This document shows positions 12,501 to 27,500 of a stretch of DNA of 60,000 nucleotides, one piece after another. The translations under genes were made by a program, and so were the position numbers. Positions within the stretch are counted from its first letter, which is position 1. Each line of letters begins with the position of its first letter. This DNA is from Lineus longissimus (Eukaryota > Nemertea > Pilidiophora > Heteronemertea > Lineidae), in NCBI RefSeq assembly GCF_910592395.1, contig NC_088308.1, positions 22,027,501 through 22,087,500 on the forward strand, in the 5' to 3' direction. The notes beneath the pieces are model-generated. The model worked only from the letters and a program-made list of their open reading frames with translations. It was not told where the DNA came from and did no database searches.

Positions 12501-15500
12501 CAATCAAGATTCCGGGTACCAATTTTACCCAGTTGCCCAGTAGACCGCCAAAGTTAAATGCAACATTTAATTGGTGACAATTTCGCCTGAATGTCAATTA
12601 TAAGTTGGGTACCAATAATAAGAAGTCAGAAGACAGTTACCAAATCACTTCAATCTTCAGTGTTGCAGTGCGCAGTAACTTTCTTTTTTCCCTGCAACTG
12701 TTGATGCCATTGGCACATTGGCGTAAACAATTAGCTACCTTGACTGATAAAAAGACTAGGGAGGCGAACATCCTTCTTTTATGTCATGTGCAATCCTCAG
12801 AGAACCCGTCTACATTTTTCTGTACTAATCAGCTACATTTTTCTGTACTAATCTGTGTTGTAGACTCTAAAGAATGATAGACTCGCATTAACTACTTATT
12901 GGGAAAGAAGTAATATGAGCATGCCTAACATTTTGTCCTTCAAAGCAGAGTTGCCTATAAATGGACCCTGTTTCCATGTAGTTGTGAAATCTGCAATCTG
13001 CGACGCAGAATATCTGCTTTCATTTCATGGCATTAAAAGATTGGTCAGAACATCATCAAAAGTACACCTGAGTTCAACAATTTATTTAGAATGGTACTGG
13101 TATTAACTTCATAAAGATGGCTTAAGCAAAAATGCATTTTAACTGCATTGAATAAAACACTGTTTTTTGCCTCAAGGAGATCTTCTTATTTCAACAATTT
13201 AATTTGGTTTTGACTTTTTATTAAATCAATGCAGCTGTAGTGCTTTTATAGCCAAGGAAGAAATGATTGCATTAGGCGGTTTTAAAAGAATCGTAGCATT
13301 TGCAAGAAGTGATCGGTTGCTACCTCGTTACCATAACAACCAGAGATTCACTACTTATTGGATCTTGCCGTTGGTACATTCCTTGATTTGGTTTGGATCA
13401 CCTTTCATTTGTCAATAGGAATCTGGTCCGCACTTTCTTTCAAAATTATCCATTTTGCTGAAGCAAAAGGTGTTTTTCATGAGGACCAAACATGATTTGT
13501 CCCTTTTTCAAATCGTTTCTTTCTCCTCATGCATTTTAGTATTTGTGATGTTTGTACTGGCTGAAGTGAACAGAAGTCTTGTCAAGAATAAAAAAGACAT
13601 TCTGCATGTTATATTGGAGGGGAAAACACACACTTCTTTATCAAAGGGGCAACTTGGGTGTGGGATGGTTGCCAGGAAGATAATGTGCCTTCTTGCCACA
13701 ATGTGCCACCACATGTAGCGTCACGCTCATGCTGATCTAGATCTCCAATAACGATTTTTGCTTGTGTTGCAAGGTGGTTTTGGCTATGGCTTGTGAATTT
13801 CAGTTTAAGGTTGCATTGTTTGCTTGTGAAGTCATTATTTCAGTTCAGTGATCCAGTTTGGAAAAGTCGTGGCCCTGTTGGACATGCTGGAAGCCATTTT
13901 ACATTGAAAAATCACATTTCTCATGCCCTGCTTGTCCCTTTAAGCTGCAGAACATGAAAGGTCTGATACCCAAATACAACATTTTTATTGATATGGTAAT
14001 CAGCCATGTCCCCAGTGTCATGCTTGTCCTGCTCTTGTCACGAGTAGTGACGAACTTATTTTGCCAAGTATAAATAGGAAGACATGGTTCATGTTATCAG
14101 GGATGAATAGAAATCCTTGTGTTGTATTAGCGGGAAGATGAGAAAAATTGCTATTTCTAGCTGCAAAATGCTACAACTTTGTTGATATTTGCACTATAAA
14201 GCTGTTGAATCAGCCATCTCCTCTTTAATCTTTTTGTCACAAATCCTCTAGTTACGACCATACCCTGCATCGCTACTTTCATCGGCTACGAAATACAAAA
14301 CCTGGACATGACCAACTTTATTGATATTTGCTCTCTACCTGTTGAATCGGCCATCTCTTCTCTTGTCACGATTCCTCTAGCGACGAGCATATTAAACCCT
14401 CCAACACGACCATTGTCATCAGTTCCATCATCAGCAGTAGCGCAGAAACATCGCTCTTCATGCTCAGTGTCGGTACCACTTGTGCTTGCGTGTCGCGTCA
14501 CTCGGCTAGCCAGTCTCGCTGATTTAGTCTCAGAGATTTTGGATTGTCACCGTAGCTTGCTATCAAGGACATTGGTTTCGTTAGCCATGGATTTCAGAGG
14601 TGATATTAAGAATCTGTCAGCAGAGGAGCAACTGGCCTTGGAAAACTATCGACCGAAGGTAGGAATTTGTGAGATTCTACAAAATGTCATTGCTATGCCT
14701 CGCGTTGCTGTCAAAGGAGGCCTATATTTGTCGTCGTGATTATTCCCAATACTGACAGTATTGCTTGGTAACGCGTTGAATATTTGTTACTATGCTCAAA
14801 TCAATAGCAAATGAAGATAGATGCTTTTATGTGAAGTGCAAAAGACATACTATTTTGGTTTCAATGCTCTTTCAATTTGGTTTCAACAGCAACAAACTTC
14901 TTCGCTAACATTCTGTTGATGATGATGCAAACTTTTGCTTTGATTGTTCAATTGCTACATTTGTATTTTGAATCTTTATCAAAAGCAGTAGTTGCGTTTG
15001 ATGTTGGAATCAAATAAGAATATGGCAATCAGTTTTCATGGCAATCTAATTGTCCTTTTTTGACTATCTGACCTATCATTCTTGGCAGAAGTCACATCCC
15101 TTGTCTTGCATTCTGGATCATTTGCACTTTATAGATGGGGTTCTATTGTATAGTTTTTCATGTCGTTTGAACATAACACATAATCCAGGATGTTGGTTCT
15201 GTTGGCACGGAGGTAATCCCTCAGTATTACTTGCTGTAATCTATCAACCCTGACAATGACTCTGGTAGTTTTTGCTGCGTCCTTGCATATTGGAACCAAG
15301 CAATAGTTGTGTTGACATGAGATTCTCCAACAGTTAAGAATGGTGTTGGAGTCTGAAATACTAGGTTGCCTGGGGAATTAGGATGTCAGTGTTTAGAAAA
15401 GACTTCATCTCAATTTGTTGATTCTTTGGAAACCTCTCTTATAGCAACACCTTTGTTAATACCATGACACTCTCTCTATTAAAAATACTTGTTTTGGTAA

Positions 15501-18500
15501 AATCATTTGTCAGTCCAGCGGGCGTCCTTAATAAAGCGGTTCTTCTGTAATAAGGAAAGGATGTGTAGCCATGGCTGCCACATCTCTCTTGTTCTTAAGA
15601 GGAATCCAACAGAAATGAAGTTCATCAAATCTAAAGATAAATGGCTGCTGAAATGATACAAGTATGACATAAGAACACACAACAATGAGAAACCAGACAC
15701 ATGTACTCATTTAAGAGAGGAGAACAGCAATTGTTAGCAATATTTTAATTTTTTCTCAGCTCAAAGACTCATTCATAGAGGCACGCAAATGCTGACAAGA
15801 GTTTTTAATGTTGAAAAAATCTTGAAGATAATGGAAATGTATAGGTTTCCTTTGGGGGAAATCTTTGGCATCGCAAACTAACAATGATTCATCCTTATAA
15901 CTAATACTTGGTTGGTTCTGCTGTTTGAATAAGGCTGCCTGATTCTGAAAAAGTCAACCACAATGGTTATTCTAAACTTCTCTAGATCAGCTTCTATTTG
16001 GGGCAAAATCCGATCTGCAGGAGGTTCTGCAAAATCCTTTTGAATGGAAACCGATTCGTCTTGTTTAGTTTTTCACCTGATCACTTCAAAGCTTTTACAG
16101 TTGACATCTACTCCTGACTAGCTAATCCATCAAAGCCAGAAAGTTGAGAAAGAATGTCAGATATTGAATTTACAAGATAACTTGTACCACTGTGTGTGTC
16201 ACAGAGGAATCTGTTATTGCACCTCTCTCAAACCATTCAGGTTGTTTGCAATATTGATTAGATTTTCTAGTTGAATAGGCAGGCATGTTTTCTCAGGTTG
16301 TCTCAGAATGATGGAAATCTATTGTCATGTAGATTCCTGGAGGTTGATAGGTGTCATTTGAACTGGAGAACTTCTTTTCCACTTGAAGGGAACGGTGCTA
16401 AAGATACTGCTTGGAATGCGACAATACTGCATGCAAAATCTGACAGTCTGTCTCTGCATACATTGAATGATAAGGCTGATGTGCACCAGCACTGCCTTGC
16501 AAATTCAGAGAGTTTTGCACAACATTCTTTGCAAAAAATTGTGATCTTAAATCAAACCGTCTCTTGGCTTAACCTGCCTGATTGGTCCTACGATGGGGAT
16601 TTGTCAGCCTGAACTCCATCACTGGAAGAATATGCCTGTTTTCCTGGTTTGGTTATTTTGTATTCATTATAGCCAGTCACCAATAACCCGACCCCTGGTG
16701 GTGTTATAATGAGCCCGCTGCCCTTTTCACATTTGGCTCACGTCAGGAACCAGGGTACGGGTTGTAGTTCCTTGATCTGTCCCCCGTTCCTGAGGTGCTA
16801 ATGAATAACAAACGGACACGAGATGTCAGGGGAGTTAGAAATAACCATGAGCCAATATATTATCTATCAATATTATAATTTCTCTCCTCTGAGGTTGACA
16901 CCATTGGGAGAAGGTGAGAAAAGGCAAAAATTATTTTCTGCCAAACTCAACCACCATGCAGATCACGTCTGCCCTCAGCTATGTTCTCTTCTAGCTTTTG
17001 TCACCCAACTCCTTCCTGACCCTGGACATCAGTGTGGGACATGATGGCGTAGAGAAGTCATTATCTTGATTAATCGAGTTGAGGGGCTTTGAAAATATTT
17101 TGATACGCTGCTCAGTAATAGACCTGCAAAAAGCGTTATGCGTGACTTCTGTTTATAATCGGCTGTATTATTGCTCAGATGTGAAAATGTCATACTAACT
17201 TCTTGTCATGCAATATGGCTTTACTGTGAGTTATTGAGAGGAGGGAAGGAAGCTTCAGAGGAGAGGATGGCTCAAGAGTGACTTACGATATCTTCTTGAC
17301 GTCACCGACAATTATTGAAATGTGTCAGTCATTGGTGTGTTTGTCAGGATGTTTGGATCAATTATAAATCCCAGGCACCAATCTATGAACGTATTCAAAT
17401 CTTTTATTACTGATACAAGAGTGTAAATCAAATTATTAATTACTTAAGCAATCTTGGTTAGGGAGGTCTTCTTTTCAATAAATCAATGATTACATCATGA
17501 AGCACACACAGAATCTTTTCAAGGTCTCAGCATACAACATCAGCTGATCAACACAGCTTTTATGATGACAGATGCACTCCCTGAAGATGGATCATCCTTT
17601 GATACAGCAACAGGCACTACTCCAAGAAGCAGCAATGAAATTTGTGATGCAGAAAAAGAACCCACAGCATTCCCACCTAATGGTGCACAAATGTCATTCA
17701 GTCTCATCAAATTCTAATCAGGTGTTCCTTACTCTCATTTCAGGTTGTCCCTAAGGACTATAAAACAATGGCAGCTCTCTCCAAGGCCATTCAAAAGAAT
17801 GTTTTATTTTCCCATTTAGACGACAATGAAAGAAGGTAGGTGACAGTTCCCTCCACAAATAATCATTCTTTTCTGACATGGGGGGGGGGAGCAGCTACAT
17901 GTAGCATATTGTTCCGCCCTGTCTGTTGAAGGCAGACTGTGATGCTGCCTGGACATTGGCATAGACAGAAAAAGACCCGAAAGGCTGTGTGTTTGCTGCC
18001 CCTTTAATAAAGGACTTTATTTCCAGAAGGTGGCAGTATTATATTAACAGAGCCTTTGGTCGATGAAATGTTGACATTGGCTGGAAATCTATTACTGCCA
18101 CCTCCTGATGATATAAAAGTTCCTCATTGGTACATGTGTGCTTTAGATTTAGTAATGATGAGGTATGGTGTGTTTTGCGTAGATTTGTTTCCCCTTTTAG
18201 GATGCAGATTTATCCTTGGTTTCAAATGATTTGATTGAGAATGGTTTGGGATAGATACAATGTAGTAGATCACAGATGGTAGAAATAAAAAGAAGCAACG
18301 TCTTCTATGATTACCATTAATCAAGATTTTCCGTTTTCCATTTGGGTTCTAAAAGAAACAGGATGTTCTTGCTGAAAAAGCTCTTTGTCGATGGAGGTCT
18401 ACTATTTTCTAGTAATTTCCCTTGCCAATATTATATTATTTACAATGTTTCGATTTGGACGACATTTCCTTGTTGGAGTTGTTTACCCTTGGCTCTTCCT

Positions 18501-21500
18501 CCCATCCAGTATGATGGCTTAAGATTTTTAAAACCCCACAATAATTGTGGAGCATGTATCATTATGACAACAAAGCCTCCCCTCTTCTATATTAAACAAA
18601 AAAAGACTTGTTTTTAATCACCAGCATTCCTGCTTCATCTAAATTACATTTCATGTTGTGGCTTCTCTGACAGAATTGGGAATACTGTAAAGTTGTCGGT
18701 AAAGTGAATTTTTCTCTTAATTGTCTGATAAATTATAATTGAATTGTACAAACTGATAGAATATAGTTGTAGTGGCATATCAAATGAAGGGAACATGAGC
18801 TGAAGTTGAGATGGGTTAGTTGCACTATTTTTTTCTGTGGCCAAGCGACGTTCCGTGTGCCAGCTAGCTTCAGGGGTAATTCTCTTTTGGTCATGCAGAA
18901 AAAGAAGTTATGTTTGGATGATGATAGCATCCTAAAAATCCTGATTGATGTTGTATATCCTAATCACCTCATTAATGCCCCATTTTGTGTAGCGTGCTAG
19001 GGTTTTGGTAAAAAAAATGGAGACCTATTAATTTTCCATTTCCTCATGGTGCTGTTTTACAGTACGTCCATTCATATTTATCTCATGTTACCAATATGAA
19101 ATTGGCAAAAACACAAGGCTGGAAGACATAATAAGAGTATGCCAGCAGGAAAGTTTTCCCAAGCTAAATGGTATCCTCTTCTTTTCCTAATGTGACTAAA
19201 CCCTGATTGGTCCAGAGCCTGCAGTCCTGGACAATCTCCTGCAACTGCAGGTTGAGATATGAACTTTTGTGATTGTTTCATCAATCCGAAAAGAGATAGT
19301 TTTATTTTTGTTCTACCATCAGGAAATGGACATACTGCAGCTGTTGGACATAAGTAAAAGTGGTGAACATGGCCAGCAGCACAGTCTGCCCCTTGGAAAT
19401 CAATGAAGGTGTGTTGAATATGATATTCCCTCTCCCATGAGTCCAGGGATAGAAATTCACAGAAGTGACAGAAGCGATTGCCCTTGTGTCTTCCCCTTTT
19501 GCCTTAGTGACCTTGAAATGTCTTCCTAAACAGAGGCAATCTTTCCTTATCAATTTAGATTTAAAGTGTGCCCTTTTTCTCAATACTCACAAAAGTGCCC
19601 TCTTCCGAAAGAAAAATTGATGTGCCCCTTTTAAAACGAACCCACCGTCCTATTCAACAAATTGATGTACTGGACATTTATTTATACTGATAAGGGACCG
19701 AAGCCATGCACCCAACATGCCCAACATAATTTCATCATCATAAGGACTTGAGGATGTACTTCCATACTAATCACTTACTGTCTTGGGGTTTTGTTTGATG
19801 TCAGCGGGAAATCTGTCTCCTGTCTTTAGTCAATAACATGTTTGTGGCCTTGAGTTGACTGTACTTAATACATGGCTACAGCCTTACATATCTTTGCTGT
19901 AAAGGTTGCTTGTCTGGATTGGGGCTTGTGACAATAATAGGCATGTCAGAAAGAAATTGGTCTTTCATCATCTTGATCCCAAAGACAGTGATATCAGTCA
20001 CTTCTTCTTCATGCTGGTAAAATCATTAGGTAATGTTATACCCAAGGAGTCAGGATGTTGGCATCTGTGCCCTGCCAATTGTCAGACTTCCCACAAATTC
20101 TGAGACATGTTGTATGGGCATGTTATCGAAGAGTTGGTTATCATTCTGAAGGGTTTCTCTGGGTACTGCAGGTTCTGCTTCAAGCTAACCATATCGCAGC
20201 ACAGTTATTGCGTGTCTCATACATGTGCCATGCTCGACCTCCATGGCTGATATTTGATTTGCTTGACAAAGAACGCCATCATGCAGAAGCACTCTTGTTC
20301 CTTTCCAACCAGTTATTTGATCTCGCATCAGCGATAAGAAATGTGACAAGTTCCGCTATAGTGTGCTGGGCTCAATCACAGCTGTAGGAAATAATTTTCA
20401 TAGCACGACTCAGTCTCTGGGGTTTCAGACCAGATTGTTACTTTGGATCAGGCTTTCGTTAATTGCGTTCAAGGAAGGAAGGAGGAATGATGAGTTGTTA
20501 TTCGTTGGAGAAGCAGTGTGGTCTTTTTGAGTGTGTCATGTCACACGAGAAGATACTGTGACCAATTTTAAAGATGTAGGAAATTGTGATGAGTTGACTT
20601 AACTTAAAGGAGGCTATTGGTGGAAAATGTGACAAAAGCAAGACAGTGCGACAGGCGAAAGGTAGTGTGACAAATTAAATACAGCGAGTCAAGTGAAAGA
20701 CAATGTGACAAGTGGATCAAGACAGTGTGACAAGTGAAAGGCGGCCTGACAAGCGAAAGACAGTTAACAAGTTAAAGATAATGTGACAAGTGAAAGACCT
20801 AGAGGACAAGCAGAAAATGTGACTTAAGAGTGTGAGGCAGTACTTGTCTTGCATATTTAGCTTTATGCCATCTCCTGCTATGACCTCCATGAATGAGGCA
20901 ACGTTGTTGCACCCGTGGTGTAGTGTAACTGCCGCTTCTTTGTAGCCTCACTCAGAAATGCATAAGAAATAGAGGTCATGATTAAAGCAATGTCTAGTTC
21001 ATTGACAGCTACCGCGTAGTAGCTGATCCTTCATTGGTATGCAGAAGATCGATGTGAGATCACAGAATTAACTGCATCTCTGGTTCCACTATTTCCTGAG
21101 GAGCTATAGAAAGGATCATTGGCAATTGTTCTGTCATGAATACAGAAGAGATTTACCTGACAAACCGGAGGAATGTTGGTTTATACTGATTTTGGTGAAT
21201 ATCGCTCGTTCCAATTTTCGTGCTTGTGGTTGATATTATGGTGTGTCACATAGAAGAGGAAGGGAGCCAAAGACCATGGGGTGCCTCAATACTGCCTGTT
21301 GAGCCATCACTTAGGTTTTGTTGTCCTGATTGTTAAAATGACAGTGTGCATTGTTGTCTTTGGGTAAAACGGGCAATCACTTTAATAGTTTGATGTTCAT
21401 TGCAGGTTGTGGCAATCACCGGTTCTTGTCAAAGGAACCTGCAATGATCACCACAAACACACCATTTTTGTCGCATATGATCATGATCACAGGTTGCTAC

Positions 21501-24500
21501 AATACAATAGCTCGTTTGCGGAGCGCTTTTATACAAAGATTGAGAAATTTGTTGATCACTAGAAGCCTTATATTACTTCTGTCTCCACGGCGGCTATCAT
21601 AGCGAGCAATGTGACTAAGTGATGAGGTGAAATCCCTCTCACACTCCTCCCACCAACCAGGCAACAACCATGCTAAAGGTTGACAAACACCGTGATTAAT
21701 TCACAGCAGCAATAAGCCGTACTAATTGGCACCGTTTCTGATGTGCACGGTCATAAGACACCATCGGTAAGGAAGTGTCAATGTAACCTTTTGTCAGTAT
21801 TCGCTATTAGAATCAAAAGCATGGTGCAGTGACGGGAAGATCAATAGGGACCAATGACCTTGTACTTACGTTTCGCCTACATGTTTCTTTACCTTTGAAA
21901 TGACCTTGTGTTTTACCATCTTTTCCACTGTTGTCAACAAGTGGGTCTGGTTATTATGTTTTACCTTGGCCTTCTATCAACAACGCCTGTACCCCTACAA
22001 GTGTTAGAAGAATTTGAAATTCAACTGAGGTATTAGTTTTCTCTGCAATTTTGAAAGTTATACAGTACTCACAAACTTGCATGAAAAAGCCTTGGAATCG
22101 TCTCAACATTGTCAGCCCTTTGAAGAACTACATTTAACTCAATCAGTTCAGTGTTGAGTAAAAGCATCATAGAAATTTTACGATATCATGACTAGAGGGG
22201 GCAGATATCACTGGATCAAAATCACAGTCATAGCAAAGAATCTAATCAACTTTGATGTGCCATACTTTAAAGGTATCACATTTAATGAAATTTTCACATG
22301 CCGGGAGCAATACTTCTGGTTGTTCTGTCAACTTATCATTAGCAACTGTCGTAAACTAAATTTTGGGAAAAGTTAGTTTTCCAAAATCACACATATTTTT
22401 TTTTGATTCGAAAAAACGAAAGTAATACCGGATATAGAAACAAAAATTTATGAGGCTCGCTTACATATTTTTGATAGAATGTAATTTTTATGGCTGTGCC
22501 TCTAGTTACAATGTAGACTATCTGAAAAAATCCTTGATATTCAAGCTGATATGTAAGACGATAGATAATGGGTGAAGATTACCTTTATTCCAAGTGCAAA
22601 TCAAAGAGTTGAAACTGTCGCCTAATGTGTAAAATTATCGAGTTTAGAACTCTGATGGAGTTCTTGGGCTTGCGGCAATCTTCTGCCAACAAAATGGTTA
22701 GAAATTATTCTCTCGGTAGTTTACGGCTCAAATTGACGTTAGGTAAAGCTCGAGGAGACTCATTTCAATTACCTGTTGACAATGTGATTGATCTCACGAT
22801 TTGAATCACTTCGGAGGTCTCTCAAACTGTAATTACTCTGCCGTTGGGGAGACATCGACACTGATTGTGGAATTGTTTAGTGCAGTGTGCTTGCCACCAT
22901 TTAAGCTCCTTTATTGCCGAGTTAATGATGTTTGAGGCGTTATGTGATGACGGTCAATAAAAAAACTGCATTTTGATGGTCTAATTTGAATTTCATCCTC
23001 ACATCGGGATATTGTATCTACACGAGTTTAATCACTCTCACTCTTTACACCAGCATAGAGTTCGACATAGAATCAACTGGTAACACCGAAGAAGAGTAGA
23101 CCACTTCATGGAAAGGTCAGCTTAGTAGGACAGTACTTGGACATTTTGCGATTTTATGTTGATGATCTGCCAAGTCTAATTGCCTGTCTTGAGACTGGCA
23201 AAGAGGAAGACATATCAACAAGGCAGGAAGATCTTGCTCTCGTAGATTTTGAAGAAGATGCTTTATGACATTGATATCATCCTTTGGTGACCGAGAATGC
23301 CAAGAAAGAAAAAGCGTCTGGAGGTACTTTTTGCGGATCTCAGATAAAAATAGTGACAGTGACTTACTGGGGACAGAGGATTTCCGCAATTCTCTTTGGG
23401 GATTGACAGTGTTGACAGGTATTGGGTCAAGTGATCCCCTACAAATGAGTCGAAGTATAATCCATGGTGTTCAAGAGTAGATAAGGATGGGTTGATCCCG
23501 TTTCTTGATTTGGTACACTAGTATCAGCTTGAGGGCATGGGGGAGGAGATATCTCTGCCAAGATTATTGGGTAGGTGGAGGTGTGTTGTCTGTTCTGATT
23601 AGAGAAAGCTTTTAGGCTCGGGCTGTGATAGCTTTCCGTTGAAACAATAACTCCAGATGAACCGGGAGGGAGTAATATTGAGTCTGAGTGAAGGGAAGGT
23701 CTGAGGGGAAGGTCTGACCCCCTCTTTTATCTGCCATGATTAAGTGCTGTTATAACCAAGAACATCAGATAAACTGCGGGGAGTGATATTGATTCTGGAA
23801 GGAAGGTCTGACCCATCCTCTTCCATTCGCCATAATTCAGTGCTGTTGAAACCAAGAGCTTAAGATGAAGCACAGCGTGAAATTGATTCTGGAGGAAAGG
23901 TCAGGCCTCTATCTTCTATTTGCCATGATTCAGAAGAACCAAGGAGTGATAGTGACTCTGGAGGGAAGGTCTGATCCTCTTCTGTTTGCCAAGATTTAGC
24001 GCTCTTGTAACCAAGAACTTCAGATAAACCAATGACTGATGTTGACTTAGGAAAGAAGGTCTGATCCACTGTCTGCTGATCATGATGATATGTACATGTA
24101 AGACTTGCAATTAGCTAAAATGACAGTGATCAGAATTCTGAGAGCACTATAAGGCATTCCCAATGCAACCAATTAGTCCATGATGATAGAGCTAAGTGGC
24201 AATCAGTTCAAATAATCTGGTGTTGTGTTGGAAGTAACAGAATTGATTCTATCAGGAGTTAACTTTAAGTCAAAGACAAAAGAGGAAGGCATGATAGCTA
24301 ACAGCATCGTTTCCTTCATGCCCTGGTTTTGGCCTACAGTTTAGCTTCACCCTAATGGTATTTGGCGAGACAACCAATACCTCCAATTTAATAAATCTGT
24401 ATTCCTTAAACGAATTCTCTTAGTTGATGCTATCAAAACTCTATATATACATGTCCCTGTTTTCAATCAGCGCTCTTGACAGCAATGCTTAATTTGCCAA

Positions 24501-27500
24501 CTTCCTAATCCTACAGTTCAATTTCCATCTGCCCTGGTCCTCTCCCCGCTTCCTTTCATTACCATCATCAACAGAATTCCCTATTTGCCTCCACTATTTG
24601 GCTTATAGGAAATGATTAGAGAGAGTGCTGGGTGGTGCTATACTTCCCTTGAGTTGACCGCGGGTCATATGAATACTGAACAGCTAAGTCTTTTTCAGCT
24701 CTTGCTGGATTCAGTAGCATACCAGGGAAAGATATACAGTTATTGGTTCAAGCATATTTGAAAGACAACTTGCACTTGATCATGCCTTGTTGCTGAATAG
24801 TATTGTAATGATACACCTCCTTTGTCTTTCCAGTGACATTTTTGATGCCATGTTTCCTGTACACCGACATGCTGGAGAAGTAATCATTCAACAAGGTGAG
24901 TGAAGAGACACATTTTGAACGCATCTCAAAAAAGTGATATCACCAAATGTGAAAGACTCTGACAAAAGGATCACTTTCCTCCAAGTAGCTTTTGCTATGT
25001 TTGAGATGTTACAGCAAATAAATTGCTCCTTCAAATACTTTACCGACTAAGTAACCGATCTTTGGATCAGGTTTTCTCCACTTAAAACTTGAGAATGATA
25101 TATTGCGAAGTCCATATCTCAGTCAATCCTAGGATATTGTCATGTATGACATGTACATGTACATCTTTTTAAAGATAATCGTGTGAGGAATTATCTCGTA
25201 CCAATAAACCTTTTTCCAATGTTTGGATATGTGTACATCTTTAGCCTGAGCTTGCCACAAATAGCTTGGTACTTTACTACTTGTGCTCAAAACCTTTCAC
25301 ATTGATGCATCTCCATACCAAATCTAATGGACTAAAAATTTGATAATCTTTAAAATCTAAAATCAATATGTTTATGACGAGATTTTCCATTTTGACTTGC
25401 ATTCAGAGGGAAGGCATTGCACAGCTAGAGTATTTCTATATTGGTTAAAACTGTCACACCTTTATTGGAACTGTTCTGTTGCAAGATAGTTGATTGGGTA
25501 TATTTTATGAGTGAATTTTTCTCCATTTTCTAGGTGATGAGGGAGATAACTTCTATGTAATAGATCAAGGAGAAGTAGATGTAAGTATATGGCCTTGGGT
25601 GAGGCACTTTGTCAAACAGGCATCCTTTGAACGGTATCAATGTCCGAAGGCATAAACGGAGTCAAACCGTGCGAGTCAAGATGCATAATTATGGGATCTT
25701 GTGGCTGCCAAATGGCTAATGGGTGTCAATTCTTAAAATTGCCCGCTGTGGACATAACTGCTCAAAATTGCTTATTTGGACTGACAAAAATCAGTTTGGA
25801 CGGTTAAAAATTACTGAGCTTGTTTTGATAACGTATACCCGTTTTTAATTATTCCTGATGAGAAATTATTTCATCCTGTGGCTTGAAGCAAATTGCCAGG
25901 ACAATACCAAAATAACTTCTCTGGCCTGTTAACCAATATTGTGGTAAATTAAAGCTTACCTATCATGCAATGTGAGCTTAATTTCCATCAGCTGTAAACC
26001 AATTTCCTTTGCGATATTATTTTTACACAGTTCCTCACTCAAGAAGTTTTTTTCGCTTTGCAATAATTTTCTTAATTATGGTTGTTATCTCCCAATATAA
26101 AATGAATCAAAGTGAATTGATGGCTGTTCCAGTCCTTTGCCATTGTGAGTTCAAAGCTAAAAGCTTCAGGCTGGAACTGCAGTAGACAGAGTGAAAGAAT
26201 GCTATCTGTTATAATGGGCCTTTTGGCCGAGTAATCTGATTTTGAAAATGCATAAATTGTCTTCAAAGAAAGTGATTTTTATATGCCAGTAAAAGTAGGG
26301 CTTTGAGAGTATTGCTGAAATAAAATAGATTTTTACCAATTTTTACCACAAATAGGCATGTGCTTTTCATAATGGAATTTTAAGTGGAAACAAGGTAGCG
26401 AGCGCCTGTATGGTAGATGATGGTTTTAATAATAAATTACTAAAAAACAAACCTGAAATTACTGTTGTAGCATTATTCAAATTTATGCTGAATGTACATG
26501 TTTGGAACGTGACTGAGCCACTTAAGATCGATAATGTTCACCCGTTCTAGGCAGCCGTGATTAAAGACGTGCTCAACCAGAAAATTAAAATGGGAGAAAT
26601 AACCACGACCCGGCATCTACTGATTAACCCTAGTATAATGAGGGTGGTGGGGCGGGTGCTATTTCTGAGATGTCGTTTATTACGACTTTCAGGAATACGT
26701 ATCTTTATCAGAATGCAAACATGATTAGCATAACCAAGTGTAACAACCACACAAAAGCATACTTGTGTGACTGTGTTGTTTCTTGACAGAACGATTGCTT
26801 TTAGGCCTAAACTTATGACTGAGCCATTCTCAGTCCTATAAATATTTGTTACGTTGTCGGTTGAAAATAGCCCCACACTCCCTTCGGAAAATGTCAAAGC
26901 ATGCTTCACACAACAATAGTGAACAAAACAGCAACCCCCTCAATGCCTTCGGGCACTTTTTTATAGGTGCGGAAATAGATAACAAGTAAACGTGAATCAT
27001 ACAATATAAACAGGCAATATTCGCACTCTTTCTAAACAGATACACAATTATTTCATCATCGCTGCATTTTTTCTTGCATGAGAAGAAACCCTCGTCTCCA
27101 AACCTGGGGTTATTTCCCTATTTCTGTCAGAATGGAGATGTCGGTTTCTATCTGCCCGATCAGACACCGAGGCTTTTGGTCTCATGATCTGAGGTGATCA
27201 CTAAGTTAATATCGGCTTTTTGGGCTTTTGTTTGACATTTTGGGCGAAGAAATTACGATTGGGAGGTCAGCTACACTAGTTATGTCGAACCCAAAAATCA
27301 GATGCAACGTAACTCAGAACCTTACCTGCTCATACTCAAACAGGTTGTCAAACAATAGGCCTTGTCCGTTTACCTATTTTCAACTTTCATCTGTTTCCCA
27401 GACAACCCAGTTGTTCCCAGCTCTACCTAGTTATCAGTGTCTGTTCATGTGACAATGACGTCAATGTTCCTTCTAGAGGCACTGAGATGTTAACAGGATA

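Larger units (their letters stand above)
9593..17743 (+). other. PRKAR1 intron
   Basis: An 8.1-kb intron between the pseudosubstrate exon and VVPKDYK. It contains a degenerate tandem duplication at about 10486-10910 (shared phrases 'gtgactgaa.agtg', 'ctttgatgt.acact', 'gaccctgctcagca'), the duplication at 14168-14400 and the candidate alternative first exon at 14587. I see nothing else coding. The acceptor is tctcatttcag. Confidence 0.8.
17836..24833 (+). other. PRKAR1 intron
   Basis: A 7.0-kb intron, AT-rich, with two degenerate minisatellites (20620-20830 and 23640-24090). Open frames up to 110 codons (for example 20055-20387) have no splice partners in a compatible phase and no recognised similarity. 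The acceptor is tgtctttccag. Confidence 0.8.

Noticed and set aside
26547-26909. 120-codon open frame on the - strand inside a PRKAR1 intron
   Set aside because: No recognisable similarity and no splice partner. Probably chance.
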